Below, one piece after another: positions 26,788-35,611 of a stretch of 54,603 bases of DNA (within the stretch, counting starts at the first letter, position 1; each line of letters begins with the position of its first letter). The notes below the pieces were generated by a model that worked only from the letters and a program-made list of their open reading frames with translations, was not told where the DNA came from and ran no database searches. Source of the DNA: an uncultured Lachnospiraceae bacterium (GTDB lineage: Bacteria; Bacillota; Clostridia; Lachnospirales; Lachnospiraceae); the NCBI GenBank assembly GCA_934330725.1, contig CAKRGM010000017.1:1-54603 (forward strand). Reading direction: 5' to 3'. Made by a program: the position numbers and the translations under genes.

Positions 26788-27236
26788 TACTTACTTTCCT
26801 TTACAACAACTTTTAACTGTGCTGTTACATCTTTGTGTAATTTAACACTTATAATATGTGTTCCGAGCGTTTTGATTGCCTCATCAAGTTTCATTTTTTT
26901 CTTATCTATTTCAAGACCTAACTGTTCTTTTGCAGCAGTGGCAATTTCTTTTGTTGAAACTGCACCAAATACTTTTCCACCTTCACCTGTTTTTACACTT
27001 AACTCAACCTGCTTTTCACCTATCTTTGCTGCAAGTTCTTTTGCTGCTGCAAGCTCTTCTTTTGCAAGTTTATCTTCCCTTGCCTTCTGAAGCTTAAGAT
27101 CATTAAGATTCTTGTTGTTAGCCTCTATGCCAAGTTTTTTAGGCAGCACATAATTTCTTGCGTATCCATCGTTGATATCAACTATCTGATCTTTTTTTCC
27201 AAGTGACTTTACATCCTGTAGTAATATTACCTTCAT
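26787..27236 (-). CDS. rplI: 50S ribosomal protein L9
   Basis: 149 aa starting MKVILLQDVKSLGKKDQIV, with the N-terminal rRNA-binding domain, a connecting helix and a C-terminal domain (VSVKLH near the end). ATG at 27236 has AAGGAGAG upstream and overlaps the gdpP stop by a few bases, so the longer frame is excluded. Confidence 0.97.
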   Translation of the reverse strand: MKVILLQDVKSLGKKDQIVDINDGYARNYVLPKKLGIEANNKNLNDLKLQKAREDKLAKEELAAAKELAAKIGEKQVELSVKTGEGGKVFGAVSTKEIATAAKEQLGLEIDKKKMKLDEAIKTLGTHIISVKLHKDVTAQLKVVVKESK

Positions 27237-27237
27237 C

Positions 27238-29292
27238 TTATATCTCTCCTTCTTCAATCATTCCGTCTATTGTTTCTTTTATAATCTTAACAGCCCTTTC
27301 ACTGGTGCAGTCAGTAAGCTGTGCACCTGCAATACTCATATGGCCACCTCCGCCAAGTTTTTCCATGACAAGCTGAACATTTATTTCATCCAGTGATCTT
27401 GCACTTATATACATAACATTATTATATGGTGTAATAACAAATGATGCCTTTATTCCTGAAATATCAAGTAACTGGTTCGCAGCCTTTGCACCTCCTATTG
27501 TAGGACTTGCAAGTCCCTCCCCGTCAAATATCGTAATAGCAAATATATCCCTGTAGACCTCAGCACGACTTACTGCCTGAGCTACTGCCTTATATTCATT
27601 CATGTCATTTCGAAGCATCTTTCTTACTCTTACAACATCTGCACCGTTTCTTCTTAAAAATGCTGCTGCTTCAAATGTCCTTGGCCCCGATTTACTATTA
27701 AATCCGTCCGTATCTATATTTATTCCGGCATAAAGCGCGTCAGCCTCAAATGCCTTTATTTTTACATTATCATCAACATACTGAATCATCTCTGTTATCA
27801 TCTCCGCCGCAGATGATGCATATGGATCAACATATGACAGAACAGCTCCTGTTATCGGCTCACTCGACTGCCTGTGATGATCAAAGACAACTATATTCTT
27901 ACAGCTGTCTAACAGCTCCGGACACTCTGTCATCATTTTCTTATTAACATCAACTACAATAACAGCTGTAGTATCATTAACATATTCCAGGGCTTCTTCA
28001 CTACTTAAGAACATATCATCCGGATACTCTTCTTTACCAATAAATCTGTCCATAAATGGTTTTACGCTGCTCGTTGCATTTCCAATAACAATATGAGCTT
28101 TCTTCTTAAACTTACGGCATATTGTATAAATTCCTACAGCAGCACCAAATGAATCCACATCAGCCATCTTATGTCCCATAACAAGCACTTCATCTGTGTT
28201 GACCAGAATCTGACGCAAAGCATGAGCTTTAACCCTTACCTTTACTCTTGTATTCTTTTCCATCTGCTGGCTCTTGCCACCATAATAAAGTATCCTGTCA
28301 TTCATCTTAACAACAGCCTGATCTCCACCTCGTCCAAGTGCAAGATCCATTGCTGCCTTTGCTATATCATAATTTTTAGCATAATCACCGGCACCTGTTC
28401 CAATACCTATACTAAGTGTTATTGTCATTTCATTACCAATCTTAACACTCTTTATATCTTCAAGAATACTAAATTTATCCGCCATAAGCTTTTCAAGATA
28501 CTTATGCCTGAACACTGTAAGATATTTATCCTTTTCGAGTTTTCTTACTATTGCAGCCCCACCGGCAAGATACTTATTTACTCTTTTATCTATAAGTCCA
28601 ATAAATAATGATCGTCTCACATCATCAATACTGTCTAATGCTTCCTCGTAGTTATCAATATAAATAAGTCCAACAACAAACTGTTCATCTTTTATCTTCT
28701 GGATATACATGTTTACATCTGTTTCATCAAACATATACATTGCTATAAATGCATTATTATCAGACTTTTCTATTATATTTACATCCTGCGAAAAACTGTC
28801 TGCACTTATGCGCTTCATTTCTACACAGTAATCCCTTTTATTATATGACAGTCTTACTTCCTTAGGCTCATCATCTGCCGGAAATATATTTGGTGTCATT
28901 TCAGGAAATATTGAAGTTATATTTCTTTTAAAATCTTTTTTCTTTGACGTCTTTTCAAGCATTGCCTTGTTCATCCACATTACTTTTCCATTAATATCAA
29001 GCAATGCATAAGGAACACTTAACTCATACAATAATTGCCGCTGCACCTGCGAATAATTCGATGAAAACTTAATCATCTCATTCATAATTCCTGATTTAAA
29101 ATAAAATATCATCATACTGGCTATAATAATATATATAAGTAAGAATATCGATACAACCACTCCTGACGATATGCTTATCATATATACTGATATATTAATA
29201 ACTATTAATATAATTCCTATATAAACCGGCCACAATAAAAATGATTTCAGTCTTCCTGTTGGTCTATACAGTTTATTACCCTTTTTACCCAT
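27238..29292 (-). CDS. gdpP: GdpP-type cyclic-di-AMP phosphodiesterase
   Basis: 684-residue membrane enzyme hydrolysing c-di-AMP. Two N-terminal transmembrane segments (about 18-60), a PAS-like domain (LLYELSVPYALLDINGKVMWMN), a degenerate GGDEF domain (SIGIGTG), then DHH/DHHA1 with HKMADVDSFGA, DHHRQSSEPI, INIDTDGF and GGGGHMSIAGAQ. All metal-binding motifs are present. Start at 29292 with AGGAGA upstream. c-di-AMP controls potassium/osmotic balance and wall integrity in Firmicutes. First gene of gdpP-rplI-dnaB. Confidence 0.96.
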   Translation of the reverse strand: MGKKGNKLYRPTGRLKSFLLWPVYIGIILIVINISVYMISISSGVVVSIFLLIYIIIASMMIFYFKSGIMNEMIKFSSNYSQVQRQLLYELSVPYALLDINGKVMWMNKAMLEKTSKKKDFKRNITSIFPEMTPNIFPADDEPKEVRLSYNKRDYCVEMKRISADSFSQDVNIIEKSDNNAFIAMYMFDETDVNMYIQKIKDEQFVVGLIYIDNYEEALDSIDDVRRSLFIGLIDKRVNKYLAGGAAIVRKLEKDKYLTVFRHKYLEKLMADKFSILEDIKSVKIGNEMTITLSIGIGTGAGDYAKNYDIAKAAMDLALGRGGDQAVVKMNDRILYYGGKSQQMEKNTRVKVRVKAHALRQILVNTDEVLVMGHKMADVDSFGAAVGIYTICRKFKKKAHIVIGNATSSVKPFMDRFIGKEEYPDDMFLSSEEALEYVNDTTAVIVVDVNKKMMTECPELLDSCKNIVVFDHHRQSSEPITGAVLSYVDPYASSAAEMITEMIQYVDDNVKIKAFEADALYAGINIDTDGFNSKSGPRTFEAAAFLRRNGADVVRVRKMLRNDMNEYKAVAQAVSRAEVYRDIFAITIFDGEGLASPTIGGAKAANQLLDISGIKASFVITPYNNVMYISARSLDEINVQLVMEKLGGGGHMSIAGAQLTDCTSERAVKIIKETIDGMIEEGEI

Positions 29293-29358
29293 AATCAAAT
29301 CTCCTATGCCAAACACAAATGCATTCCATACAAATGCACCATATAAATAAGCGACATT

Positions 29359-29387
29359 ATTATATCATTTATATGATTTAAAGTAAA
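29359..29387 (-). promoter_or_regulatory. predicted promoter of gdpP-rplI-dnaB
   Basis: On minus: TTTACT (29387-29382), 17-bp spacer, TATAAT (29364-29359), about 67 bp before the gdpP start. Confidence 0.5.
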
Positions 29388-29474
29388 ACCTAAACTATGT
29401 AATTTTCTATAAAGATGATGTCAGAAATTGGCTTTAGTTTTCCTGATTGCATTTCTCAGCTTATATCTTATAAA

Positions 29475-29509
29475 GTAAAAAAACTACCGCATACAAAATA
29501 TGCGGTAGT
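29475..29509 (-). terminator. Rho-independent terminator of rpsF-ssb-rpsR
   Basis: On minus, ACTACCGCATA pairs perfectly with TATGCGGTAGT (arms 29483-29493 and 29499-29509) and is followed by TTTTTTTAC. Confidence 0.88.
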
Positions 29510-29552
29510 CTCAAACCCATAAGCTATGAGCTATATGATAAATTATTACTTA

Positions 29553-29816
29553 TTAATCAATGCTATATGGCATTAAAGCAATATGTCTTGCTCTCTTAAC
29601 TGCAACAGTAAGAGCTCTCTGATGCTTTGCACAGTTTCCTGTGATTCTTCTAGGAAGAATTTTTCCTCTTTCAGATACATATTTCTTTAATAAAGCAACA
29701 TCTTTATAATCAAGAGCCTTATTTGCATCAGCACAGAAAGCACAAACTTTCTTTCTTCTGCGCATAGGCTTTCTTCTTACCTGGCCTTCTGGTCTTTCAG
29801 ATTTCTTTTCTGGCAT
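29553..29816 (-). CDS. rpsR: 30S ribosomal protein S18
   Basis: 87 aa with a basic N-terminus and core YKDVALLKKYVSERGKILPRRITG, typical of S18. It keeps a CxxC (CAFC, 25-28), the first half of the zinc-binding form, but no second Cys pair beyond a single C near residue 62. AGGAGG precedes the ATG. Last gene of rpsF-ssb-rpsR. Confidence 0.97.
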   Translation of the reverse strand: MPEKKSERPEGQVRRKPMRRRKKVCAFCADANKALDYKDVALLKKYVSERGKILPRRITGNCAKHQRALTVAVKRARHIALMPYSID

Positions 29817-29834
29817 TTTATTTTACCTCCTATT

Positions 29835-30290
29835 TTAATTAAAAGGCAAACCCTCGTCATCTACTCCATCAGGAATATTCATAAATCCATCACCAGCTGC
29901 AGCACTTGGCTCTGGTCTTGATGGGGTATATGCAGCACCACTATTAGCTGCTGCTGAAGCTTTGCTTTCTGCAAATTCCTGTTCTTCAACTACAACATCA
30001 GTAGTATAAACTCTCTGACCATCCTTATTAGTGTAGCTTCCTGTCTGGATTCTACCTGTAATAGCAATCTTAGTTCCCTGATGAAGATACTTTTCAGCAA
30101 ATTCACCCTGTCTTCCAAATGCAACACAACTGATAAAATCAGCTGTCTGCTCACCATCACTATTACTTCTTGCACGTCTTCTGTCTACTGCTAATGTATA
30201 TCTTGCAACTGCCATAGAGCCATCCGCATTCTGTGAATAACGAACGTCAGGATCTCTTGTCAGTCTTCCCATTAATATTACTCTGTTCAT
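29835..30290 (-). CDS. ssb: single-stranded DNA-binding protein
   Basis: 151 aa: N-terminal OB fold (MNRVILMGRLTRDPDVRYS; DFISCVAFGRQGEFAEKYL), Ala/Ser/Pro-rich linker, and the C-terminal partner-binding tip DDEGLPFN. The tip ends in PFN rather than the usual DDDIPF, so one residue follows the conserved Phe. Binds ssDNA at forks and recruits repair proteins. Middle gene of rpsF-ssb-rpsR. Confidence 0.96.
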   Translation of the reverse strand: MNRVILMGRLTRDPDVRYSQNADGSMAVARYTLAVDRRRARSNSDGEQTADFISCVAFGRQGEFAEKYLHQGTKIAITGRIQTGSYTNKDGQRVYTTDVVVEEQEFAESKASAAANSGAAYTPSRPEPSAAAGDGFMNIPDGVDDEGLPFN

Positions 30291-30336
30291 ACTTAATCTC
30301 CTCTTCTATAAAAGAGTTGTAAGTGAAACTTTAAGA

Positions 30337-30624
30337 TTACTCTGCATCGCTAACGATTAAGAATCTGATTACATTTTCCATGATACGAATTCTGCTTTCA
30401 ACTTCAGCAGGAACAGTTGCTTCAGCTTCGAATTTGATGAAAGCATAAAAACCTTCGCTCATCTTCTGAATATCATAAGCTAACTTTTTCTTCTCAAGTG
30501 TACCAGCGTCTGTTATAGTACCACCGAAACGAGTAATTAATTCTCTAACCTGATCGATTGTAGTATTTCTTACTTCTTCTTCGACGTTTGCACTAACAAC
30601 TACTGCTAATTCATACTTATTCAT
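30337..30624 (-). CDS. rpsF: 30S ribosomal protein S6
   Basis: 95 aa starting MNKYELAVVVSANVEEE, with the S6 ferredoxin-like fold and KKLAYDIQKMSEGFYAFIKF. Start at 30624 follows AGGAGGTG; the open frame continues four codons upstream without need. Leads the operon. A leader hairpin sits upstream (listed separately). Confidence 0.97.
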   Translation of the reverse strand: MNKYELAVVVSANVEEEVRNTTIDQVRELITRFGGTITDAGTLEKKKLAYDIQKMSEGFYAFIKFEAEATVPAEVESRIRIMENVIRFLIVSDAE

Positions 30625-30655
30625 TCTACGTCGCACCTCCTTTTGGTCTCTGGCC

Positions 30656-30673
30656 TCTTAATCTGTATTAAGA
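30656..30673 (-). promoter_or_regulatory. hairpin in the rpsF leader
   Basis: On minus, TCTTAAT-ACAG-ATTAAGA forms a perfect 7-bp hairpin about 15 bp before the SD. S6:S18 complexes autoregulate this operon in many bacteria through a leader hairpin; I do not see the conserved CCG bulge clearly, so this is only a candidate. Confidence 0.35.
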
Positions 30674-30721
30674 AGCAAGGAAAAATTATATTACAGATAT
30701 GCATTTTATCATAATAAAATA

Positions 30722-30913
30722 TTATTCGCAAGCTTTTTTCAAATTTTTTGTATTTTTTTCTACCATTGCCCTTTTTACCATTATCTCATGTCCGCATCCT
30801 GTACATCTAAGTTTAAAATCAGATCCGACACGTAGTATTTCCCATTCACTGCTTCCACATGGATGTTTTTTCCTGAACTGGACAATATCGCCAATTTCAT
30901 AAAGCATACTCAT
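30722..30913 (-). CDS. DUF951 domain protein
   Basis: 63-residue protein with the DUF951 pattern: YEIGDIVQFRKKHPCGSSEW then LRCTGCGHEIMVKR. Three Cys (C19, C37, C40) could hold a metal. The family is widespread in Firmicutes and often sits near ribosomal S6 or chromosome-segregation genes; function unknown. ATG at 30913 has AAAGG six bases upstream. It precedes rpsF by about 100 bp on the same strand. Confidence 0.85.
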   Translation of the reverse strand: MSMLYEIGDIVQFRKKHPCGSSEWEILRVGSDFKLRCTGCGHEIMVKRAMVEKNTKNLKKACE

Positions 30914-30984
30914 TGCAACCTTTCTGATACTAATATAATTTATATTTATTTTTTATATTTTATATTGCAACTATAAAACAGCTG

Positions 30985-31707
30985 TCAGCATTTAATCTCT
31001 TTAAATACACTTCCCAATGACTCATTAATAAGCAAATCTGCCCTGTTGTCATACGGGGTCGAGGATTTATTAATAAGCACAAGCTTATTTCCTTTATAAT
31101 AATCTATAAGACCTGCTGCCGGATATACCCCCAGCGATGTTCCTCCTACAATAAGAACATCTGCATTGGATATAAGTGATACTGCATTGCGTATATTTGT
31201 ATCATTCAGGCTTTCCTCATATAAAACAACATCCGGCTTAATCCTGCCACCACAATCACACACCGGAATACCTGTAGTTTCAAGAATCTTATTAAGACCA
31301 TAAAACTTACCACAACGTTCACAGTAATTCCTTAATACTGACCCATGGAGTTCTATAACATTACGGCTTCCCGCTTTCTGATGCAGTCCATCAATATTCT
31401 GCGTTATTATGCCCTTGCACTTTCCTGCTTTTTCAAGCTCTGCCAGTTTAATATGTGTTATAGATGGTTCAGCATCCGGAAACAGCATCTTATTTCTGTA
31501 AAATTCAAAAAAATCCAGAGTTTTCTGCATATAAAACGTATGACTTAGTATCACCTCAGGCGGGTACTTGTATTTTTGATTGTATAAACCATCCTCACTT
31601 CTGAAATCAGGTATATTACTTTCAGTTGAGACACCGGCTCCTCCAAAGAAAACTATATTATCTGATTCTTCAATTAGTTTTAAAAATTCAATCTGCTTTT
31701 CATTCAT
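30985..31707 (-). CDS. NAD-dependent protein deacylase of the Sir2 family
   Basis: 240 aa. Motifs: GGAGVSTESNIPDFRS (22-37; Asn replaces the usual Gly in SGIPDFR), TQNIDGLHQKAG (102-113), catalytic H121 in ELHGS, zinc Cys 129, 132, 150, 152, and GTSLGVYPAAG. Removes acyl groups from lysines using NAD. The ATG overlaps the 3' end of the BY-kinase-like gene by 8 bp, which implies coupled translation with an apparently unrelated partner. Confidence 0.93.
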   Translation of the reverse strand: MNEKQIEFLKLIEESDNIVFFGGAGVSTESNIPDFRSEDGLYNQKYKYPPEVILSHTFYMQKTLDFFEFYRNKMLFPDAEPSITHIKLAELEKAGKCKGIITQNIDGLHQKAGSRNVIELHGSVLRNYCERCGKFYGLNKILETTGIPVCDCGGRIKPDVVLYEESLNDTNIRNAVSLISNADVLIVGGTSLGVYPAAGLIDYYKGNKLVLINKSSTPYDNRADLLINESLGSVFKEIKC

Positions 31708-32302
31708 TTATAATCACACCCAATACCATACAGCCATTTTCATCAAGTTCCTTCACTCTTGCTTCAGCTGAAATTTCGCCATACTGTTCTTTGTCAATTA
31801 TCAAAACCGATGCATCACAGTTTGAAGCTGCAATTCCATCTCCATCTGAAAGTACTGCCACAAAATCATAGTCATCTGCATATTGATCAATAAAACCCCT
31901 GATACGCCCAATCTCATCAACGGTATGATTTAACTTTCTACAGTCACCTGTAAAAATAATATTAAAATTCTCTATATTAGTTGCACAGCTTACATCAGAA
32001 TCCTTTTCAGACTCCTTTTCAGATGCCTTTGAAATTACATCTGCATATCCCTGCAGACTTTTCCCCAATTTGTACTTATCTGCAAATAAATCTGTGTCCG
32101 TATCAGCATCTATGAACAGCACTCTCTTGCCCTGTCTTGTAAATGAGTATGCAAGTTTAACAGAATTAACACCACCACCAACTATTCCAAGTACTTTATC
32201 ATTTGTGTTCAGCTTTTCCATAATTACTTCTGCTATATTTTCAAAACTGTCTGACTCTTTATCTATCATTCTCAATATCTTATCTATATTTGCACTAAAC
32301 AC
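31700..32302 (-). CDS. BY-kinase-like (CpsD/CapB) protein lacking a P-loop
   Basis: 200-residue SIMI-class protein. A CpsD-like outline is visible: VLFIDADTDTDLF (61-73) resembles Walker A-prime VLLIDADLR, and DYDFVAVLSDGDGIA resembles Walker B. At the Walker A site it reads GGGVNSVKL (42-50), lacking GKS/T, and there is no C-terminal tyrosine cluster. It is therefore probably not a functional tyrosine kinase. GTG start with AAGGTG upstream. It follows the Wzz-like gene by 17 bp, the usual order for transmembrane modulator and cytosolic kinase, and overlaps the sirtuin gene. Confidence 0.7.
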   Translation of the reverse strand: MFSANIDKILRMIDKESDSFENIAEVIMEKLNTNDKVLGIVGGGVNSVKLAYSFTRQGKRVLFIDADTDTDLFADKYKLGKSLQGYADVISKASEKESEKDSDVSCATNIENFNIIFTGDCRKLNHTVDEIGRIRGFIDQYADDYDFVAVLSDGDGIAASNCDASVLIIDKEQYGEISAEARVKELDENGCMVLGVIINE

Positions 32303-32319
32303 TGCTTACACACCACACC

Positions 32320-33501
32320 TTATCTCTTAATTATACCTATAATCTCACTGCTTGACACATTCTTCTTCACTTCTGTTCCATTATCAGATAATACGTCTGT
32401 ATTTTTATAAAATTCATCAGACTCATCAGTCATATCATTTTCATCACTCTGATCAGCTTCATCAGCTTCTGTTGTAGCGGCTGCTTCCTGTGTCTGTTCA
32501 TCTAATTCATCCATATCACCTAAAGCGTCTATATCATCCAAAGCATCTTCATCATTTAAATTATCTATATCACTTAAATCATCTGTGTCATTTAAATCAT
32601 CTGTGCCATTTAAATCATCTATATCACTTAAATCATCTATATCATTTAAATTATCTGCACCACTTAAATAATTATTTGTATTACTATTAATACCTTTATC
32701 GTATATTTCACTATCATTTTCTTCTTCGACATCAGGACCCAGCTCGTCAAGTTCTGCAAGAATATCCGGAATATCATCTAAGGACATTTCTCCTTTATTG
32801 CTTTTATACTTCATCTTTTCAGAAATATGTTTCTTAGCCTCGTTTGAATACTCTGCTGCCTCCTGTGTTTCCTTCTGTGTTATCTTTTCTGACGCCACAT
32901 CACCATATTTTTTATAATATTCTGAAGTATCATCCGAATTATCTTCTTCTCTTCTGAACGCACTTGTAAATAAAAGAATAATGATTTCAATAATAAGCCC
33001 TGCTGCAAAAACAACTGCTGTAATAATTACTGTATTCCTGTATAAATGCGGCTTAACTGCATTATTATCCTGAGTTCCCTCATAAAGTATCTGTATTGAC
33101 TTAACAGGTATAATACTTGTAGTCCTGAGCGCTGTCTGCGCAACAGCATCCACATACTTCTTAGCTGTCTTCTGGTCAGGATTTGTACACTTTATTTCTA
33201 TGATATTACTATTCGCAATAGCTTTTACAGATATATATTTTTCAATACTTTCAGATGTTCCTGCAATTTTTTTTGCATCATCAATAACAATGCTGCTTTT
33301 AAATATCATTGAAAAATCTTCATTAAGACCACCATCTGCTGCTCTTAATGAAGCCTCATTTTCCTCCCCGGGAATAACATACAGCTGAGTCGTAGATTCA
33401 TACATAGGAGTTATTGAATTATTTTCATAGAAAAATCCGGCAATGCCTCCTATTACTGTTATAAAAATCAATATTAAAGCACACCTTGAAAATCTTTTCA
33501 T
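32320..33501 (-). CDS. Wzz/YveK-like membrane protein with acidic repeat tail
   Basis: 393 aa. Transmembrane segment 1 (about 7-25), a Wzz-type extracytoplasmic region (YESTTQLYVIP near 35; NIIEIKCTNPDQKTAKKYVDAV near 100-120), transmembrane segment 2 (about 155-178), then a long acidic cytoplasmic tail. Residues 282-333 are about nine copies of a six-residue unit such as DDLSDI. Wzz-like proteins pair with BY-kinases in polysaccharide export and chain-length control. No polymer synthesis genes are nearby, although a sugar nucleotidyltransferase follows upstream. Confidence 0.8.
   Translation of the reverse strand: MKRFSRCALILIFITVIGGIAGFFYENNSITPMYESTTQLYVIPGEENEASLRAADGGLNEDFSMIFKSSIVIDDAKKIAGTSESIEKYISVKAIANSNIIEIKCTNPDQKTAKKYVDAVAQTALRTTSIIPVKSIQILYEGTQDNNAVKPHLYRNTVIITAVVFAAGLIIEIIILLFTSAFRREEDNSDDTSEYYKKYGDVASEKITQKETQEAAEYSNEAKKHISEKMKYKSNKGEMSLDDIPDILAELDELGPDVEEENDSEIYDKGINSNTNNYLSGADNLNDIDDLSDIDDLNGTDDLNDTDDLSDIDNLNDEDALDDIDALGDMDELDEQTQEAAATTEADEADQSDENDMTDESDEFYKNTDVLSDNGTEVKKNVSSSEIIGIIKR
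32500..32658. repeat. 18-bp tandem repeat encoding an acidic hexapeptide
   Basis: About nine imperfect 18-bp units (for example TTTAAATCATCTGTGTCA on plus) encoding DDL[NS]D[IT] on minus. The opposite strand also stays open here, giving a spurious His/Leu/Tyr repeat frame. Confidence 0.8.
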
Positions 33502-33595
33502 TAATCAGCCCTCTCTCTGGTACATTGTTACAGTTATCTTAATTCGACCATACTGTAGCATAAAATCCATCTGTCATTGCCTTGTCTGACAATAA

Positions 33596-34519
33596 TTATT
33601 CATATAACTTTTCAGGATACTGCCCTTTTTCAATAAGTTCCTTAATTGCCTTTATGCTGGCATCTTTATCTTCTTTATATGTAACCCCAAACCACTTATC
33701 ATTTGTCTCTAATACAGAAACATTTGCTTTTCCTGTCTTTATAAGCTTATCAACCACTTTAGGCAGTAAATATTCACTCTTTACATCTCCGGCCTTAATA
33801 CTGCTTAAGAATTCAACAAATCCGGCTGTCAACTCATCAAATATTTCTGGTGTAAATCCCCACATATTCATTGAAACATGGCTTGCAGGATTACATAACT
33901 TTCTGTTTCCATTTTCATCATCACACTCTACCTGGCCATCAGCATTACGTGCTATTCCACCGGTCTCTGTAACGGCACAAAGCTTTCCATTTTCATCAAG
34001 ACTGCAGATTCCTCTTGTTACCGTACCATTGTCACTTAATGTATTTCCAAGGATAAATCCAGCCATGCAGAATTCATACTGCTCTGTCTTATCAGTCTCA
34101 TTTACAAGAAAATCATGAATCATCTTAAATGCATCTTTTCCATAATAATCATCTGCATTTATAACAAGAAACGGTTCCTTAACAACGTCCTTACATGCAA
34201 GTATCGCCTGACCTGTTCCCCATGGCTTTGTTCTGTCAGCAGGAACTTCAAAACCTTCCGGAATATCTGTAAGTTCCTGAAATACATACTCAACAGGAAT
34301 AACTTTCTCAATTCTGTCACCGATTATTTCCTTAAAAATATCAAGCAAATCACGTCTTGTAACAAAAACGACTTTATTAAATCCTGCCTCTATTGCATCA
34401 TATATGGAATAGTCCATAATAATCTCACCATTTGGTCCCATTTTCTCAAGCTGCTTAATTCCGCCTCCAAAACGGCTTCCCATTCCAGCCGCCATAATAA
34501 CTAATGTTGTTGATTTCAT
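33596..34519 (-). CDS. sugar nucleotidyltransferase
   Basis: 307 aa with the nucleotidyltransferase signature AAGMGSRFGGGIKQ (10-23), WGTGQAIL and VINADDYYG (metal/nucleotide site). It resembles UTP-glucose-1-phosphate uridylyltransferase-like proteins of clostridia; the sugar and nucleotide are not determined by sequence. Start at 34519 with AAGGAG upstream. Located between the Wzz-like gene and a lipoprotein gene on the same strand, so an envelope-sugar role is possible. Confidence 0.8.
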   Translation of the reverse strand: MKSTTLVIMAAGMGSRFGGGIKQLEKMGPNGEIIMDYSIYDAIEAGFNKVVFVTRRDLLDIFKEIIGDRIEKVIPVEYVFQELTDIPEGFEVPADRTKPWGTGQAILACKDVVKEPFLVINADDYYGKDAFKMIHDFLVNETDKTEQYEFCMAGFILGNTLSDNGTVTRGICSLDENGKLCAVTETGGIARNADGQVECDDENGNRKLCNPASHVSMNMWGFTPEIFDELTAGFVEFLSSIKAGDVKSEYLLPKVVDKLIKTGKANVSVLETNDKWFGVTYKEDKDASIKAIKELIEKGQYPEKLYE

Positions 34520-34538
34520 AGTTTTCTCCTTAACTTTA

Positions 34539-35345
34539 TTAATTTTGAATTTTAGGATAATAATACCACCTTATTGAAGTAATCTTTTTGTTACTGTCTA
34601 TGTCAAATGCAATCTGTGCAAAATTATCATCTGTTGTTGCTGTACCATTTATATATGGCGGTTCAGAATATGTAAACTCTATTATGTATGATTCAGCCGT
34701 ATCAAGCGAATCATAGCCGTTATAATTTATAACGCCATATTCAACTTTGCCATCTGTTTTAACCTTATCAAGGTCATCAATAGTAAAATTCCCATACAGC
34801 ATGTTACCCATCAGTGCTGTCTGGTCATCCGAATAATAATAATCATTCATGCAATTCTGTTCTCTAAAATACTTTGAAAGTATTTTATCTGCATCATCTC
34901 CAACCCTTATATCTCTTGAAAATGTTTCACCACTGTCTGCTGATGATGCTGATGTCAGCTTGTATTCATTGTCTATTTTAGAAAATATCAATGTCAGATT
35001 CTTATAAGAATATAACTTTTCATCAATATTCTGTAGCGATTGTTCGTCATCATCGCTGTTGTCTTGTTTCTGACTGCTTTTATCATCTGAACTTTCTACC
35101 TTATCAGGCTCACCTAAAATCCCTTTAACATCCTGTTCTGTCATAAGGTATTTTACCCTGCCCACACAAAGATCATCATATGAGAACTTTGCTTCATTAC
35201 TTACAGCCAGAGTTTCCTTTTGATCCTGTGCTGTAGTTTCATCATTATTATCTACAATAACTGCCTCTTTCTTACTCCCGCACCCTGCCAGACTAAAAAA
35301 AAGCGCAGTAACCATTCCAAGTACAATAAATCCCTTTTTCCTCAC
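34539..35345 (-). CDS. lipoprotein of unknown function
   Basis: 268 aa. Signal peptide with lipobox LAGC (cleavage before C22), then an acidic, low-complexity linker and a soluble domain (about 60-268) that I cannot assign; the segment VGRVKYLMTEQDVKGILGEPDKV recalls SmpA/BamE-like or DUF4309-like folds in outline only. GTG start at 35345 has GGAGG five bases upstream. Nineteen bp before the nucleotidyltransferase gene, so probably co-transcribed. Confidence 0.75.
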   Translation of the reverse strand: MRKKGFIVLGMVTALFFSLAGCGSKKEAVIVDNNDETTAQDQKETLAVSNEAKFSYDDLCVGRVKYLMTEQDVKGILGEPDKVESSDDKSSQKQDNSDDDEQSLQNIDEKLYSYKNLTLIFSKIDNEYKLTSASSADSGETFSRDIRVGDDADKILSKYFREQNCMNDYYYSDDQTALMGNMLYGNFTIDDLDKVKTDGKVEYGVINYNGYDSLDTAESYIIEFTYSEPPYINGTATTDDNFAQIAFDIDSNKKITSIRWYYYPKIQN

Positions 35346-35425
35346 ATTTTCCTCCAGGTACTGCCAGTATATACAGTAAATGCTATACGATGTTAAAATA
35401 ATGATTTAACATTATTAATATATAA

Positions 35426-35611
35426 TGATGCCAAAGTCAAAAGCCTAAAGCCACGATGTACTTGCACAAAAGCGGGTTTACAGTTTACTATCCCCGCCAC
35501 GATATAAGCATAAAAATGAAGTTATGGCTCCATGATATGCAAATACCGGATAGAATTGCGGTAGTGCAAATCACGGAACAATCTATAAAACATCATTTGA
35601 CCCTAACATCA
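35426..35611. mobile_element. MITE-like element, 186 bp
   Basis: Imperfect terminal inverted repeats: TGATGCCAAAGTCAAAAG at the left end and TGATGTTAGGGTCAAATG read inward from the right end. Both sides are flanked by TATAA (35421-35425 and 35612-35616), consistent with a 5-bp target duplication. The interior is partly palindromic (TTGCAC and GTGCAA) and is not convincingly coding. It occupies the spacer 35346-35848 with the terminator listed next. Confidence 0.6.

Noticed and set aside
32500..32658. CRISPR-like array
   Set aside because: Units are contiguous, in frame with a coding gene, and have no spacers or cas genes.
32490..32690. Plus-strand frame encoding a His/Leu/Asn/Tyr repeat
   Set aside because: It is the antisense of the 18-bp repeat in the Wzz-like gene, with no SD.
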